A DNA stretch of 64,000 nucleotides, taken from contig CBFFRP010000435.1 of the NCBI GenBank assembly GCA_965644295.1, positions 124,001-188,000 of the forward strand. Reading direction: 5' to 3'. This DNA is from Paraphysomonas bandaiensis. Taxonomy: Eukaryota > Chrysophyceae. The position numbers and the translations under genes were made by a program. Below, one piece after another: positions 37,216-48,085 of this stretch. Numbering within the stretch: position 1 is the stretch's first letter; every line of letters begins with the position of its first letter. A model generated the notes under the pieces. It did no database searches, was not told the DNA's origin, and saw only the letters and a list, made by a program, of their open reading frames with translations.

Positions 37216-38728
37216 CTATGGCTGCAGACGAAAAATTGACCACTCAGCCGCCGACAAATTTCCTTGAGTTGGCTTCTTTTCATACACAATACGGTCATGC
37301 ATGCGACTTTTGCGGCCCTGATGTTAAACAAAAGAGTAAACCACATTTCCCACAATGAAACACACAACACATACAGCAATTAAAACAAGAACTAGAGCAC
37401 TGCCTATAGACAGTAATGTTGATGTCCTTTGCAGATGTGTACCTTCCAGAATTCAATTCTATGAGGAACCAGCCTGTACCCACCCCAATTTAGCGGTCGT
37501 GGAATCAATTGATCGGTAGCAGTGTACGCGGAGAGTTTGGTTTTGGCTTGTTGCTCCTGACGATCAAGTTCATCTCTGGATGCAATTTTCTGCGACTGAG
37601 TACTGGACCATGCGCCTATCTAATATATACAAAACATGCATAAATTGCAAGTATAAAACTATCAAAATAACCCACTTGGCTTCCAACTGGGCGTGAGTGA
37701 AAATACTCATCGGACTCCTCCGCTGACACCTTTACACGCATTGAGACACATCAGGTTGAGAACATCTCTTTCAATACATCCAGAACATACAGAAACAACT
37801 GGTACACATGTACCTTTTCTACAACTCCTTCAATGCGGACCTGACGCTCAAGGTCGCCCCACCAGAAAGTAATCGCTGCTTTTGGGTTTCTCTCAAGATC
37901 ATTGGCTTTCCTTGATCCATAATTGGTGTACCATACAAAGCCTCTACATCACAATGTATGATCAATATAAGCACTAACCCACGGGGGTTACAAAACATTC
38001 ACTGAAGCATTTTTCACGTACAACATAGCCGCAATATATCCCCAATATGACATATGCTTTGACAAATTCGCAGAATAATAAAAAACAATAATATCACCTC
38101 GTGTCAAATCTTTTAAGTAGCACTACTCTGGCGGTAGGAACATCCGATGCACAAGTACTCAAACACATTGCGTTAGGTTCGAGCACATTAGCTTGTTTGG
38201 CCTATCAGATCCGTTAGAATACCACCCGGCAAAGTGATAAGAATACAACACATACTTCATCCATCCATTGCGTAAAAAGCTCTATTGGGTCCAATGGTAA
38301 GGATCCTTCATGAAGGCCCATGTTGGAATCTATTCACAGTGTATATTACACGCCACATGAATACCACGCGCAATGACCATAGACATGTTGGTCAATTAAT
38401 TTAACAATATCTCACTGTTGTAAATGGGTGCAACTACTTCAACACTATACCACTATGACAAATGACGGCGCTCACATACATATATATGTACATATCCATA
38501 TATATCAGTGTATTACAGTACATAAACACATCAACAGGTATCCCCATCCATATATTCGTATAGAAATATGAACGAAATAATCAATACACACATATATTAC
38601 TTACATTCCTTCCGCAAATCTGCTACAGGAGTGGATGTCGCCTGACACACAGCACTCTGTGAGTAATACTGTTTGGACATTCCAAATGCAACAAGAGCTT
38701 GTGAGAAATATCGACGTGAAGACATCAT
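37216..38728 (-). CDS. PNPO: Pyridoxamine 5'-phosphate oxidase (PNPO), 7 exons
   Basis: FMN enzyme that makes pyridoxal 5'-phosphate from PNP or PMP, the last step of vitamin B6 salvage. Exons on the minus strand: 38728-38605, 38329-38256, 38201-38098, 37943-37814, 37729-37672, 37615-37443, 37317-37216; all phases match, giving 254 aa. Family motifs run in order: [119 protein letters not shown] and the closing WSIFRLQP. The start [15 protein letters not shown] is Arg/Ser rich and may target mitochondria. No exon is long enough to stand out as an open frame. Confidence 0.95.
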
Positions 38729-39056
38729 GACTAAGGAGTAGGCAATAAGCAGTAGTATTAATGTTTTCCAGTAGCAATTAGAGATAAGAGCCTCGAGATT
38801 ATCATACAGCAGTATAATAGTCGGTCGGTCTGTATATGTGTGTGTTTTCATAGAATACTCCACCCCACTTCAACTTTATACTTGCATCCCATACATCAAC
38901 ATCTCTTCTGCAATGCAGTACAGTAGTATATACCTATACAGTATACAGCCCCTGCCAAGGACTGGGACTGGTTTCGGGGAAAAACAACTTATGAATTGAT
39001 GAATCACCGCAATGAAAGTCATTCAGTGACATATCAGCTTTCACACAGTTCTAGCC
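38729..39056. other. Divergent spacer (PNPO / eL20)
   Basis: Upstream flank of two housekeeping genes. An open frame continues upstream of the PNPO start with a hydrophobic stretch (WKTLILLLIAYSLV), but this is probably untranslated. A pyrimidine-rich patch TCAGCTTTCACACAGTTC precedes the eL20 start. Confidence 0.45.
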
Positions 39057-39778
39057 ATGCCAACTAAGGTTGTCTTAAATGCTTTTCTCAAGCCTGTGCT
39101 GATATATGTTTTTGTATAGATGCGCCTTTTCCAGGTTGTCGGCCGCAAGGCCCCAACCCCTAACGATGAATCTCCCCAGATTTATCGCATGAAGCTCTTC
39201 GCTCCTAATGAAGTGAATGCCAAGTCCCGCTTTTGGTACTTCATGCATCAGATGCGCAAGATGAAGAAGACGACTGGCGAGATCCTTGATGTTAACGAAG
39301 TATGCTTGTTATCAGAGCTCTGTGGATTGTTATTTGTTGTTTATTGTTCTGTTCTCTATAGATTACTGAAAAGAACACCAACTACGTCAAGAACTATGGT
39401 ATTTGGATCAAGTATAACTCTAGAAGCGGCACACACAATATGTACCGCGAGTACAGAGACGTGAGCCTCAATGCTGCTATCGATACCCTCTGTAAGTTTG
39501 ACATGTCTATGACCCGCTGTATTTCTACACACGCTTTTCATGTATAATATTTATGTCGTGCAGACAATGATATGGCTGGTCGTCATCGCTCTCGATTCCA
39601 GTCTATTCAGATCATCCGCACCGCCACTGTTAAGTCTTCTGATTGCAAGCGTGTGACCACCACTCAGTTCCACGACTCCAAGCTGAAATACCCCTTGCCC
39701 CACAGAGTTGTTCGCCCTACCACTAAGCAGCTGCGCTCCAAGTACTTGGCCACCAGACCATCCACTCATTTCAATTAA
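39057..39778 (+). CDS. RPL18A: 60S ribosomal protein eL20 (RPL18A/L20), 4 exons
   Basis: Exons 39057-39068, 39120-39299, 39362-39491 and 39564-39778 give 178 aa. The family is clear: [80 protein letters not shown] and a C-terminal RPSTHFN. It binds 25S rRNA on the solvent side of the large subunit. The first exon is inferred: ATGCCAACTAAG then a 51-base GT-AG intron, giving MPTKMRLFQV. A start codon just before the first intron is common in ribosomal protein genes. Starting at 39120 instead would lose only four residues. Codon use is C-rich, as in HSP60. Confidence 0.95.
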
Positions 39779-40107
39779 TTGGATACTTATGCGGTTTTGG
39801 CTAGATAGCATCTTGGTGCCTGTTGCTGTTTTGCACTGTATTTAAGATGATATAAGAAGAAAGCTTTGTCATAGCAGTCCTATTTCATGTGGGGATTTCA
39901 TGGGGGGACCACGCACACATAAACGCAGCTTTGCTCATGCAAGGTACAGACTAAGAAAATACTGATTCAAGTAGGGGTGGCTGACAGGGCTGTGCATATC
40001 AATGTCTATCAATTAATTTACGCAGGCTGTAGTCAATTCTAATTGCAATTATTACTTACTGTCTCAATTTCAATTATTGCAATTAATGTGCAATTATTAG
40101 TACTAAA
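39779..40107. other. 3' flank of eL20 and start of hAT relic
   Basis: A CAGGGCTGTGC terminus at 39985 followed by AATTGCAATTATTACTTACTG-like sequence resembles the hAT ends seen elsewhere in the window. No gene is present. Confidence 0.45.
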
Positions 40108-40180
40108 CTACATTAGCTGCCTACAAGCTACCTCAACTTTCATTTCATTCCAGAGGCGACGGTTCATGCTGCGGGTTGCG
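40108..40180 (-). pseudogene. hAT transposase C-terminal tail fragment
   Basis: On the minus strand a frame reads SMNRRLWNEMKVEVACRQL. This is the extreme C-terminus of hAT transposases (compare CNKFLWNEVTIDD in the element at 20142-21808). It is cut upstream by the foldback at 40180. Confidence 0.55.
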
Positions 40181-40613
40181 GTGTTGAGTTTTGCTGTTTG
40201 AGCAATTAAAAGCTGTAATTCTAAGATATTGGAATTATGACGGTTACTGGAGAATACAGTAGTGATGAGCTGTATTATGAGAAGTGATATCATGACGATG
40301 TAAGATCGTACTAGAAATGAGTGGTAGTAGAGATAACGTTATCAAGATATGACACAATTGGATGATTACTAAGTTAACTGGACGTGTATTTACTCATGAA
40401 TCAAGTTAAGATAAGAGAAGATTATAATAAATATAATAAACTATATATCACGTTATCTCTACTACCACTCATTTCTAGTACGATCTTACATCGTCATGAT
40501 ATCACTTCTCATAATACAGCTCATCACTACTGTATTCTCCAGTAACCGTCATAATTCCAATATCTTCGAATTACAGCTTTTAATTGCTTAAACAGCAAAA
40601 CTCAACACTCCCT
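40180..40613. repeat. Foldback element with about 160-base near-perfect inverted arms
   Basis: The left arm (40180-40345) starts GTTGAGTTTTGCTGTTT. The right arm (40453-40613) ends AAACAGCAAAACTCAAC. The arms share TACTGGAGAATACAGTAGTG, ATGACGATGTAAGATCGTAC and GAGTGGTAGTAGAGATAACG. The loop (40346-40452) holds TCAAGATATGACACAATTGG and AAGTTAACTGGACGTG. The loop and right arm recur at 47700-47966. Confidence 0.9.
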
Positions 40614-41776
40614 CTCAATTCAAAGCTGTACATTGAATTGTCAAACCACGAGACATAACTGACGGATACGCAACCACCAAGACCTCATGAGCTGTACATT
40701 GAATCTTCACATCGCAAGACATAACTGATGGGTAGAATTACAGCTTTTAATTGCTCCAACGGCAAAACTCAACACTCCCTCTCAATTTAAAGCTGTAGAT
40801 AGACTCTTCATATCACGAGACATAACTGACGGATACGCAACCACCAAAAACCTCATAGGACAAACCGGTGGACGTATGACTCCGACGTTTCAGCAAGTCT
40901 CACCATAGACAACACATCTGAAAGATCTTCTGTCTCTGATAACAGCACGTATGATTTCTTCAACGCTAAGTCGCGAGCACCCTGGCTGTCAGGAAGAATG
41001 GAGTGGGTTCGTACAATCGAAGTCCCAGTTCGACCAACACCCCCCGAAGCCACACCAGTTCCTGCATGCCAGCAGACTGAAGCAAATCAAGGCAATTAAC
41101 AAACTTCGCATATATTGTGACTTGGTCTCTCTACAATTAGACATATTATGTTAGTTATTAGAACAGTCACTGTCATCACACAGATTGACAATCTCCTCAT
41201 CATAAAGGTTTACCTCACCCAGGGTGGACACACTAGTCAACACCCGTATGCTTACCACACAAGTCTCCCTAGACTCAGCAGGTACAGTCTCACAGACACG
41301 ATTCACGCTGATCTCACTAGACTTAGTATACACAGTATCACTAGGCAAAGTACGAAGGGACATTCTCTTCCCTGGAATCTCATCCGCCGTTTAGACTTAT
41401 TGGGCGCACCACCCGAAGCCGGCGTGTAGATGAAGATCCACCCCTTTTTTTCATCACAAAAACGAGGTTTTTATAGTACAGCCGTCTCACTAGATACAGC
41501 ACCCGCACTACTCTCTGGCAAAGTACGAAGGGACATTCTCTTCCCTGGAATCTCATCCGCCGTATAGACTTATTGTACGCTCCCCACGAAGCCGGCGTAG
41601 ATGAAGACCCACCTCTCTTGTCGTCACAAGAACGAGGTTTTTAGTACAGCCGGCGGTTATACACGTCTATATCGATTATACGATGGCCGAACTCTGCAAC
41701 AGCTCGAACCAGTGGGTCACTCTTGACAACAACCGCCTCAAGCTCATCGTCGATAGCACTCCATCTATCTCATGAG
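40614..41776. repeat. Degenerate repeat block, possibly a retroelement relic; target of the chromovirus
   Basis: Two imperfect units (about 40614-40735 and 40770-40870) share ACACTCCCTCTCAATTYAAAGC, CGAGACATAACTGACGGAT and ACGCAACCACCAA. A second pair (about 41346-41465 and 41519-41640) shares AAAGTACGAAGGGACATTCT and GAATCTCATCCGCCGT. On the minus strand a frame from about 41770 to 41655 reads WSAIDDELEAVVVKSDPLVR and ends RRLY. The source protein is not recognised. Confidence 0.5.
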
Positions 41777-42068
41777 TGTGGGCTTGCATACATATGTGTA
41801 TGTGTGCAAAGCAATACCCAAGTACAGAAGTACAAAATAATGATTATTATCGTATAATGAATCATGAATAATACTGTCTACAATATCAACGGCTAATAAT
41901 ACTGTCTACAATATCAACGGCTATTGCTAATCCCAACAACAATCACATTCCCTACAGTTTGTATTCCTAACTACATGGTACACGTATACAATACAGTACT
42001 GTACTACTAATCATATAATACAGGACATGTACACGTATATATTCTATATGTAAGTGGATAGTCCTACA
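41777..42068 (-). repeat. 3' LTR of the Ty3/gypsy element
   Basis: 292 bases, TG...CA ended on the plus strand (TGTGGGCTTGC ... GTCCTACA). By eye it is identical to the 5' LTR at 47016-47307. TGAG lies directly before it (41773-41776) and directly after the other LTR (47308-47311), a 4-bp target duplication. An internal 24-base segment containing AATACTGTCTACAATATCAA is repeated in tandem. Confidence 0.95.
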
Positions 42069-42080
42069 CTACCTCCCCTT
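42069..42080 (-). promoter_or_regulatory. Polypurine tract of the Ty3/gypsy element
   Basis: On the minus (coding) strand AAGGGGAGGTAG lies directly upstream of the 3' LTR, the expected place and composition for the plus-strand DNA primer. Confidence 0.8.
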
Positions 42081-42133
42081 ATAATTGATGTGTTAATGTG
42101 TTATATTGACACTCAATTCTGTAAACTTTGTTA

Positions 42134-45100
42134 TTAATCTTCTTCATCAGAAGAATAAACCACATTTCGAGGTAGTAAATTTCTTACATTTTCATCAGGA
42201 TGTTGAGTTAGGAAATTTTGTAGAGCATACGTTTTTCTAACGTTAGCCCATGGTTCCCATGTAGGTTTTTCATACCCTATCCAATGTACTAGAAATTTTA
42301 TTTGACTTTTCGGACCTTTAGCTCGACCTTTTATTTTTGAAATATGGTCAATAGCATAAAAGTTTCCACCATCTTTACATGCCACTTGTAAGGGGTCAAT
42401 AGTAGAGGGATCGTAATTAAATTCCCTTAATTTCTTTATATGATAGTCTTTATTACGTTTAGTAACAATATCTTGAAGAGTATATTTATCTCCAATAACA
42501 TTGACTACTCGCATTGGACCTTTAAGATATGGTAATAACTTACTTGCCGGTCCAGGACGTAAAGCATTTTGTCTATGCTCAACTAACACATAAGAATTTA
42601 TTGGAAATTCTTTTGTTTGTATATTTGGTGCAGTTGCCATGTGGATTTCATCATGTTTGCGAAGATTTCGTCTTGCAATATCCATAATAGTGGACTGAAC
42701 CTTTTGTATTCTATCTATCCAATGTGATAGCTTTTGTTCGTTCCCGTCCAAGTACTCATTGTGTTCAATGAATAAACTTTTATCTAAATCTACTGCATTT
42801 CCAAATAGAATACTAGCGGGAGTAACGCCGGTGCTTCTATGTTTAGAAGAATTCATAATTCTTTGTACTAAAGGTAGATACATTGACCAATTATTTAGTA
42901 CATTTTTATCAAATATAATATTCCTTAAGTGCCTTAAAATTTCTTTATTAGCACGTTCAACTATAGCATTTTCTTCTTTAGAATACGCCATCGAAAATGA
43001 TTGATTACTTCCAACCATTTCTATCAATGATTTTGTTAAATCATCCACAAATGCTGGTCCAAGATCCGAATGAATCTCAATAGGTGCTCCATATCTACCC
43101 AGGTGTTGAAGCAATCCCTTTGCCGCCGCCATGGCAGTGAGATTCTTAGTAGGGATTAATTCTACCCACCTAGAAAAAGAATCGATAATCACTAATATAT
43201 TAGTGTATCCATCCTCATCTGGATGCAGACTCTGAATAAAATCCACTGCTATTCTTTGCATCGGGCCATATGTTGAGACAGTAAAGGGATGAGCATTAAT
43301 TATTGGTTTAATTCTACTCATCTTTTGACAACAAGGACAAGTTTTAATAAATTTTGTCACATGTGCCCCTTGCTTTGACCATTTATGACCATTGTCTCGT
43401 AATTTTTGTATTGTACGATCAATACCATGATGACCTGTAACATTGTTATGAAATCTTTTAATAATTTCCCATTCCTTGTTTGGAACTTTAATATCGGGAA
43501 TTAGGGAAGCACATTTTGTTTCCATTTTAGATTCTAATGCACATAGTCTACTAAATGCATCAGCAACAACATTATCAGATCCTTTAATATCACATAGATC
43601 ATAATCATATGCTTGGAAACATTTCAACCATCGCTGAACTTTCTTATCCTTAGCGTAATCAGTTCTCAACTGAGTAATATTTTTATGATCTGTTTTGATC
43701 GTAAAGTATCTATACCTTAATAGGTAGTCCCATTTATCTAAGGCATAGTATATAGCATATCCTTCTTTCTGAGGTGTATCCCAATTCATCATTCTTTCAT
43801 CGAATGTTTTACTGAGAAATCCGATTGGACGTTCTACACCATCTACTACTTGGTAGAGGTATGCTCCTATTCCATAATCAGATGCATCGGTCAATAAATA
43901 TATTGGTGACTCGTCATCAATGAAAAATAATGTTGGACATTCATGGATCATCAATTTGATCTTTTCAAATGCTTCATTGGCATCCTCTGTCCATTGTAGA
44001 CGTTTACGTCTATGATAGTTGAGAAGCATTTTATTTAACGGTCTCACCACTAAGGAGTGGTTGTGCACGTGATCCCGAAAATAATTTGCCAATCCGAGGA
44101 AAGATTTTAGACCCTTCATAGTTTCAGGCTTTGGGAAATTTAATACACTATCCAGACGTTCTCTAGTAAAGTGTAACCCTTCCTCATTTAGAGTATGTCC
44201 TACATATTGTACTTCGGACTCTCCTATTTTCACTTTCTCAGGATTAATGTAAACATTGTATTTCCTGAAGCGTTCTAGAACTTTAACGTAATTTTCAATT
44301 AGTTCATCTTCTGTAGAAGCATATATAATCAGGTCATCTAGATATAATTCACATATGAACATAATCAACCCGGCAAGCACAATTGTTGTTAATACTCGTT
44401 GAAAGTATGATGGAGCACCACTCAAACCCATGGGTAGTCGGAGCCATTCGAATACTCCCCAGAAGGTTATAAATGCCGTCCACTTCCTCGAGTACTCTGA
44501 AATTTTAGCCTGGTAATAACCAGATACTAAATCCAGAATTATGAAGTATTTGGGTTTCTTAGACCCAATACGTTCTAACATTTCTTTGATGTTAGGTATT
44601 GGCCAACGTTCCCTCTGTGTGTGCTTGTTTAGACTTTTATAGTCTACACAGAATCGCCATTTATCATTTGGTTTGGGAACTAATAATACCTGGCTATAAT
44701 AAGGAGCCGTACTTGGTTGTATTATTCCATGCTCCACAAATGTATCGATTTGCTTTTTACAAGCATACTGTCGTACTCGATCCATCTTTCGTGGCGGACC
44801 ACAATGTTTTGGTTGTTCCCAGGCATCCCTATCTACCTCTAATTCAAAAGGTGGAACATCCATTGGCATATCCGACACTGTGGTTTTAAATCTATCCTTA
44901 TAGATTTCATGGATTTCTCTCACCCTCCTTTGTAAAGATTCGGGACCAGAGATTTTAGTTGGTAACGTAGTACCTTCTACTTTTTCCTGAGTATTTGTAA
45001 CTATTTCTTCTGGGATTGACTCCAGATAGTTATCTCTAATCTCGCCTATATCTTCCTTTTCATATGCACTTATACGCATGGATGATATTGGAGGTGAATA

Positions 45101-46966
45101 CATAGTACTAACCAAGCTATTACTTGTAAGTAAATTATTATTATAACTAAGGTGTTCCTTAGCTTGGCGCCTTAATGTTTCCATGTTGTTATAACATGTG
45201 GCTCTCTCACTAATATGTTCCGAGAGAAGCTGAGTCTTCTCAGCATGGCCCGCGGCCGTAGCTAGCATTTTCCCTGCTAACTCTCTTTCCATAAAGTGAG
45301 ATGGAAAATGATCAACTAATCTATATTTCTTGATAGTTTCTCTACCAATTATGATATCAAAGGTGCTATCTATTATCAAACATTGCAACTCAATATCAAG
45401 AGTATTGTTATACTCATCAGTTAATCTTATAGTTATTATCATATATTGCTTGCTACTACAACAAGCATTATCAAGCGCACTACAAATTTTAATGTTACAC
45501 TCGTGCAATGGAATATTATACCTAGCAACTAACATATCAGCAAGTTCTTGGTTAATGAAATTATTCCCAGTAGCCCCCGTGTCCAATAAGGCTTTAGCTC
45601 TTAGATTTTCCTTTACCTGTTGTACATTGACATCAGCTTTAGGACATACAAAGACATCGAGCATATCATTATTCATGTCAATAGCATTTATATATAAACA
45701 CTTAGGGCATGATAACTTACTTGTTTTCGATCTCGGAGGACCATCAGGATTCTCCACATAAGGGCAGGTACTCCAACCCATAGCCGCATATTTTTTGCCC
45801 TGTGTGGAATCTTTCCATGGCTTCTTTTCATGGTTAGCCCATGCACAGGTTTTGCGGGTGCAGTCACCTTTATGAAGATTACCGCATATCCAACATGCTT
45901 CCTTAGTATCAGTTGTTGCTTTAGTACTTGAGGATGAGCTGGAGGATGAAGTTTTTGTAGTCTTAGACTTGTTAGACTTAGACGTTTCTTTGGAATCCAA
46001 TTTAGTTTCCATCCTCTTTACTTTTCTCACAGCTTGACTATAGTCATTGTTAAGCTCTCGCACCTTTCTACAGAATGCTCCGAAATCTTTTGGTGCAGAT
46101 TGACCTTGGCCTATATCCGCTATAAATTTCTCTTTGGCATCCTTTCTGAAGGAATGTCCGCCCACAAGTTTAATGTTTTTCTTGAGGGTTTTGACTATGG
46201 TATCCGAGGCTACCTCTGTGAGACTTGCCTCCGGAATGAGCTTATAAAGCTCATTCAGACGTCCATATTCTTTTAAGAATACTTTAGGAACATGAATATC
46301 CACCTTAACCTTTGGTCCAATGATATTATCTATGAACCTAGGAAGAGGCTCCAATGTATCAGAGTATCGCTCCTCTTCCTCTAGAAAGGCTTGCTTTAAC
46401 CACTGAATCAATTCCTCAGTAGTTACAATGTTTGGATCTAGCCAGTCCTCGTCAGACTCATCTCCAAAATCCTGCTGTCGCTGAAACTGAAGCATATCAC
46501 GCACTGTTGGTGCCATGATTTCTGACCTTATGAATTTTGTCCCTTTAGGATCTCTTTTCGAGAGATTTTCACAAAATTCGATGATATCCTCATCTTGCAC
46601 ACTACCTAAGTAGGGAATAGAGTCGGTATTGATTACTTCATGTGGAGTGGATTCCGTTGCAATGACTTCATTCAAGTCAATGCGCTCACTCCTGTTGGGG
46701 TGCGGATCTCCACTCCTTTGCTTCTTTCTCTTTGGTTGAGAAGAAGAGAGCTCACGAAATGATACTCCACTCAATTCTCCTTCCGCCTCTACTGATGTTT
46801 CAGTTTGAGGAGAAGATTGCATTTGAGATGATGTTGTTGCATCTCTTGCTCGTTTTCGAGAGGATTCTCTCTCTCTTTTCGTCTTTTTAGACGAAGAACC
46901 CGAAGCAGCTAACAATTCCTCTATTTGAGGAGCTGCTTTTATTTTGCTTCTCTTACTTTCCCCCAT
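42134..46966 (-). CDS. Gag-Pol polyprotein of a chromovirus
   Basis: 1610 aa in one frame, with no gag/pol frameshift. Order: Lys/Ser-rich basic N-terminus, gag-like helical region, zinc knuckle near residue 355 (CWICGNLHKGDC, an unusual CX2CX3HX3C spacing), aspartic protease with DTGA near 460, reverse transcriptase with YLDD near 870, RNase H with TDASDYG near 1020, integrase with an HHCC finger near 1180 and a D-D-E core, and a C-terminal chromodomain near 1530-1590 (KFLVHWIGYEKPTWEPW). The chromodomain steers integration in this clade. All catalytic motifs checked are present, so it could be active. Confidence 0.95.
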   Translation of the reverse strand: MGESKRSKIKAAPQIEELLAASGSSSKKTKRERESSRKRARDATTSSQMQSSPQTETSVEAEGELSGVSFRELSSSQPKRKKQRSGDPHPNRSERIDLNEVIATESTPHEVINTDSIPYLGSVQDEDIIEFCENLSKRDPKGTKFIRSEIMAPTVRDMLQFQRQQDFGDESDEDWLDPNIVTTEELIQWLKQAFLEEEERYSDTLEPLPRFIDNIIGPKVKVDIHVPKVFLKEYGRLNELYKLIPEASLTEVASDTIVKTLKKNIKLVGGHSFRKDAKEKFIADIGQGQSAPKDFGAFCRKVRELNNDYSQAVRKVKRMETKLDSKETSKSNKSKTTKTSSSSSSSSTKATTDTKEACWICGNLHKGDCTRKTCAWANHEKKPWKDSTQGKKYAAMGWSTCPYVENPDGPPRSKTSKLSCPKCLYINAIDMNNDMLDVFVCPKADVNVQQVKENLRAKALLDTGATGNNFINQELADMLVARYNIPLHECNIKICSALDNACCSSKQYMIITIRLTDEYNNTLDIELQCLIIDSTFDIIIGRETIKKYRLVDHFPSHFMERELAGKMLATAAGHAEKTQLLSEHISERATCYNNMETLRRQAKEHLSYNNNLLTSNSLVSTMYSPPISSMRISAYEKEDIGEIRDNYLESIPEEIVTNTQEKVEGTTLPTKISGPESLQRRVREIHEIYKDRFKTTVSDMPMDVPPFELEVDRDAWEQPKHCGPPRKMDRVRQYACKKQIDTFVEHGIIQPSTAPYYSQVLLVPKPNDKWRFCVDYKSLNKHTQRERWPIPNIKEMLERIGSKKPKYFIILDLVSGYYQAKISEYSRKWTAFITFWGVFEWLRLPMGLSGAPSYFQRVLTTIVLAGLIMFICELYLDDLIIYASTEDELIENYVKVLERFRKYNVYINPEKVKIGESEVQYVGHTLNEEGLHFTRERLDSVLNFPKPETMKGLKSFLGLANYFRDHVHNHSLVVRPLNKMLLNYHRRKRLQWTEDANEAFEKIKLMIHECPTLFFIDDESPIYLLTDASDYGIGAYLYQVVDGVERPIGFLSKTFDERMMNWDTPQKEGYAIYYALDKWDYLLRYRYFTIKTDHKNITQLRTDYAKDKKVQRWLKCFQAYDYDLCDIKGSDNVVADAFSRLCALESKMETKCASLIPDIKVPNKEWEIIKRFHNNVTGHHGIDRTIQKLRDNGHKWSKQGAHVTKFIKTCPCCQKMSRIKPIINAHPFTVSTYGPMQRIAVDFIQSLHPDEDGYTNILVIIDSFSRWVELIPTKNLTAMAAAKGLLQHLGRYGAPIEIHSDLGPAFVDDLTKSLIEMVGSNQSFSMAYSKEENAIVERANKEILRHLRNIIFDKNVLNNWSMYLPLVQRIMNSSKHRSTGVTPASILFGNAVDLDKSLFIEHNEYLDGNEQKLSHWIDRIQKVQSTIMDIARRNLRKHDEIHMATAPNIQTKEFPINSYVLVEHRQNALRPGPASKLLPYLKGPMRVVNVIGDKYTLQDIVTKRNKDYHIKKLREFNYDPSTIDPLQVACKDGGNFYAIDHISKIKGRAKGPKSQIKFLVHWIGYEKPTWEPWANVRKTYALQNFLTQHPDENVRNLLPRNVVYSSDEED

Positions 46967-47015
46967 AATATTGTTATATCACAGAGATTGAGTACTACTT
47001 ATTAAGTAATATTAC

Positions 47016-47307
47016 TGTGGGCTTGCATACATATGTGTATGTGTGCAAAGCAATACCCAAGTACAGAAGTACAAAATAATGATTATTATCGTATAATGAA
47101 TCATGAATAATACTGTCTACAATATCAACGGCTAATAATACTGTCTACAATATCAACGGCTATTGCTAATCCCAACAACAATCACATTCCCTACAGTTTG
47201 TATTCCTAACTACATGGTACACGTATACAATACAGTACTGTACTACTAATCATATAATACAGGACATGTACACGTATATATTCTATATGTAAGTGGATAG
47301 TCCTACA
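47016..47307 (-). repeat. 5' LTR of the Ty3/gypsy element
   Basis: 292 bases identical by eye to 41777-42068. On the minus strand it runs TGTAGGAC ... GCCCACA and should hold the promoter. The TGAG duplication follows at 47308-47311. Confidence 0.95.
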
Positions 47308-47699
47308 TGAGGAACTACTCTCATCATATATAACACAATGGACACGTCTCCTCATCACTCGCACCCCCATTGACACAACCAGACACATTACTGAATCACC
47401 GTGCTTACACTCTGCACATGGGTAGACATCATTCTGATAATTATGCAGGTCTCTTCAGAGGGTTCATACATTCATCAACCACTACAACATAGCTACAGTA
47501 CATAACAATAGCAGTCATCATTTCCAGTCTACTTTTTCTGTCATGTTCGTATGAAAACCCCGATTTTCATAAATAATACTGGTTTTATATCCTATATACT
47601 GTATGTTTCTACTGTACACAGCAGTATCACTCCTGCTTCTCTGTCCAGTACATTCCAATGGTCACTTCAGCAGTTGCTTCCAACTACCATCCGCTACCA
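47308..47699. other. Repeat-flanking spacer
   Basis: Sequence flanking the chromovirus insertion. It has no gene I can support. Confidence 0.4.
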
Positions 47700-48085
47700 T
47701 ATCAAGATATGACACAATTGGATGATTACTAAGTTAACTGGACGTGTATTTACTCATGAATCAAGTTAAGATAAGAGAAGATTATAATAAATATAATAAA
47801 CTATATATCACGTTATCTCTACTACCACTCATTTCTAGTACGATCTTACATCGTCATGATATCACTTCTCATAATACAGCTCATCACTACTGTATTCTCC
47901 AGTAACCGTCATAATTCCAATATCTTCGAATTACAGCTTTTAATTGCTTAAACAGCAAAACTCAACAAACGTGATATATTGCTTATTATATTTATTTTAA
48001 TCTTCTCTTATCTTAACTTGAATCATGAGTGAATACACGTCCAGTTAACTTAGTAATCATCCAATTGTGTCATAACTTGACATGC
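47700..48085. repeat. Second foldback copy, rearranged
   Basis: 47700-47966 repeats the loop and right arm of the 40180-40613 foldback almost exactly. 47973-48085 is then an inverted copy of the loop (ATGAGTGAATACACGTCCAG, AACTTAGTAATCATCCAATTG). The result is a foldback whose arms are the former loop. Confidence 0.9.

Larger units (their letters stand above)
41777..47307 (-). mobile_element. Ty3/gypsy LTR retrotransposon, chromovirus type, apparently intact
   Basis: 5531 bases: two identical 292-base LTRs, a 4-bp TGAG duplication, a polypurine tract and one uninterrupted 1610-codon frame. Identical LTRs indicate a very recent insertion. Directly after the 5' LTR the minus strand reads GTAATATTACTTAATAAG, which does not begin with the TGG expected of a tRNA primer-binding site. 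Confidence 0.95.

Noticed and set aside
46995-47015. tRNA-type primer-binding site after the 5' LTR
   Set aside because: No TGG start and no recognisable tRNA 3' complement; therefore not annotated as a PBS.
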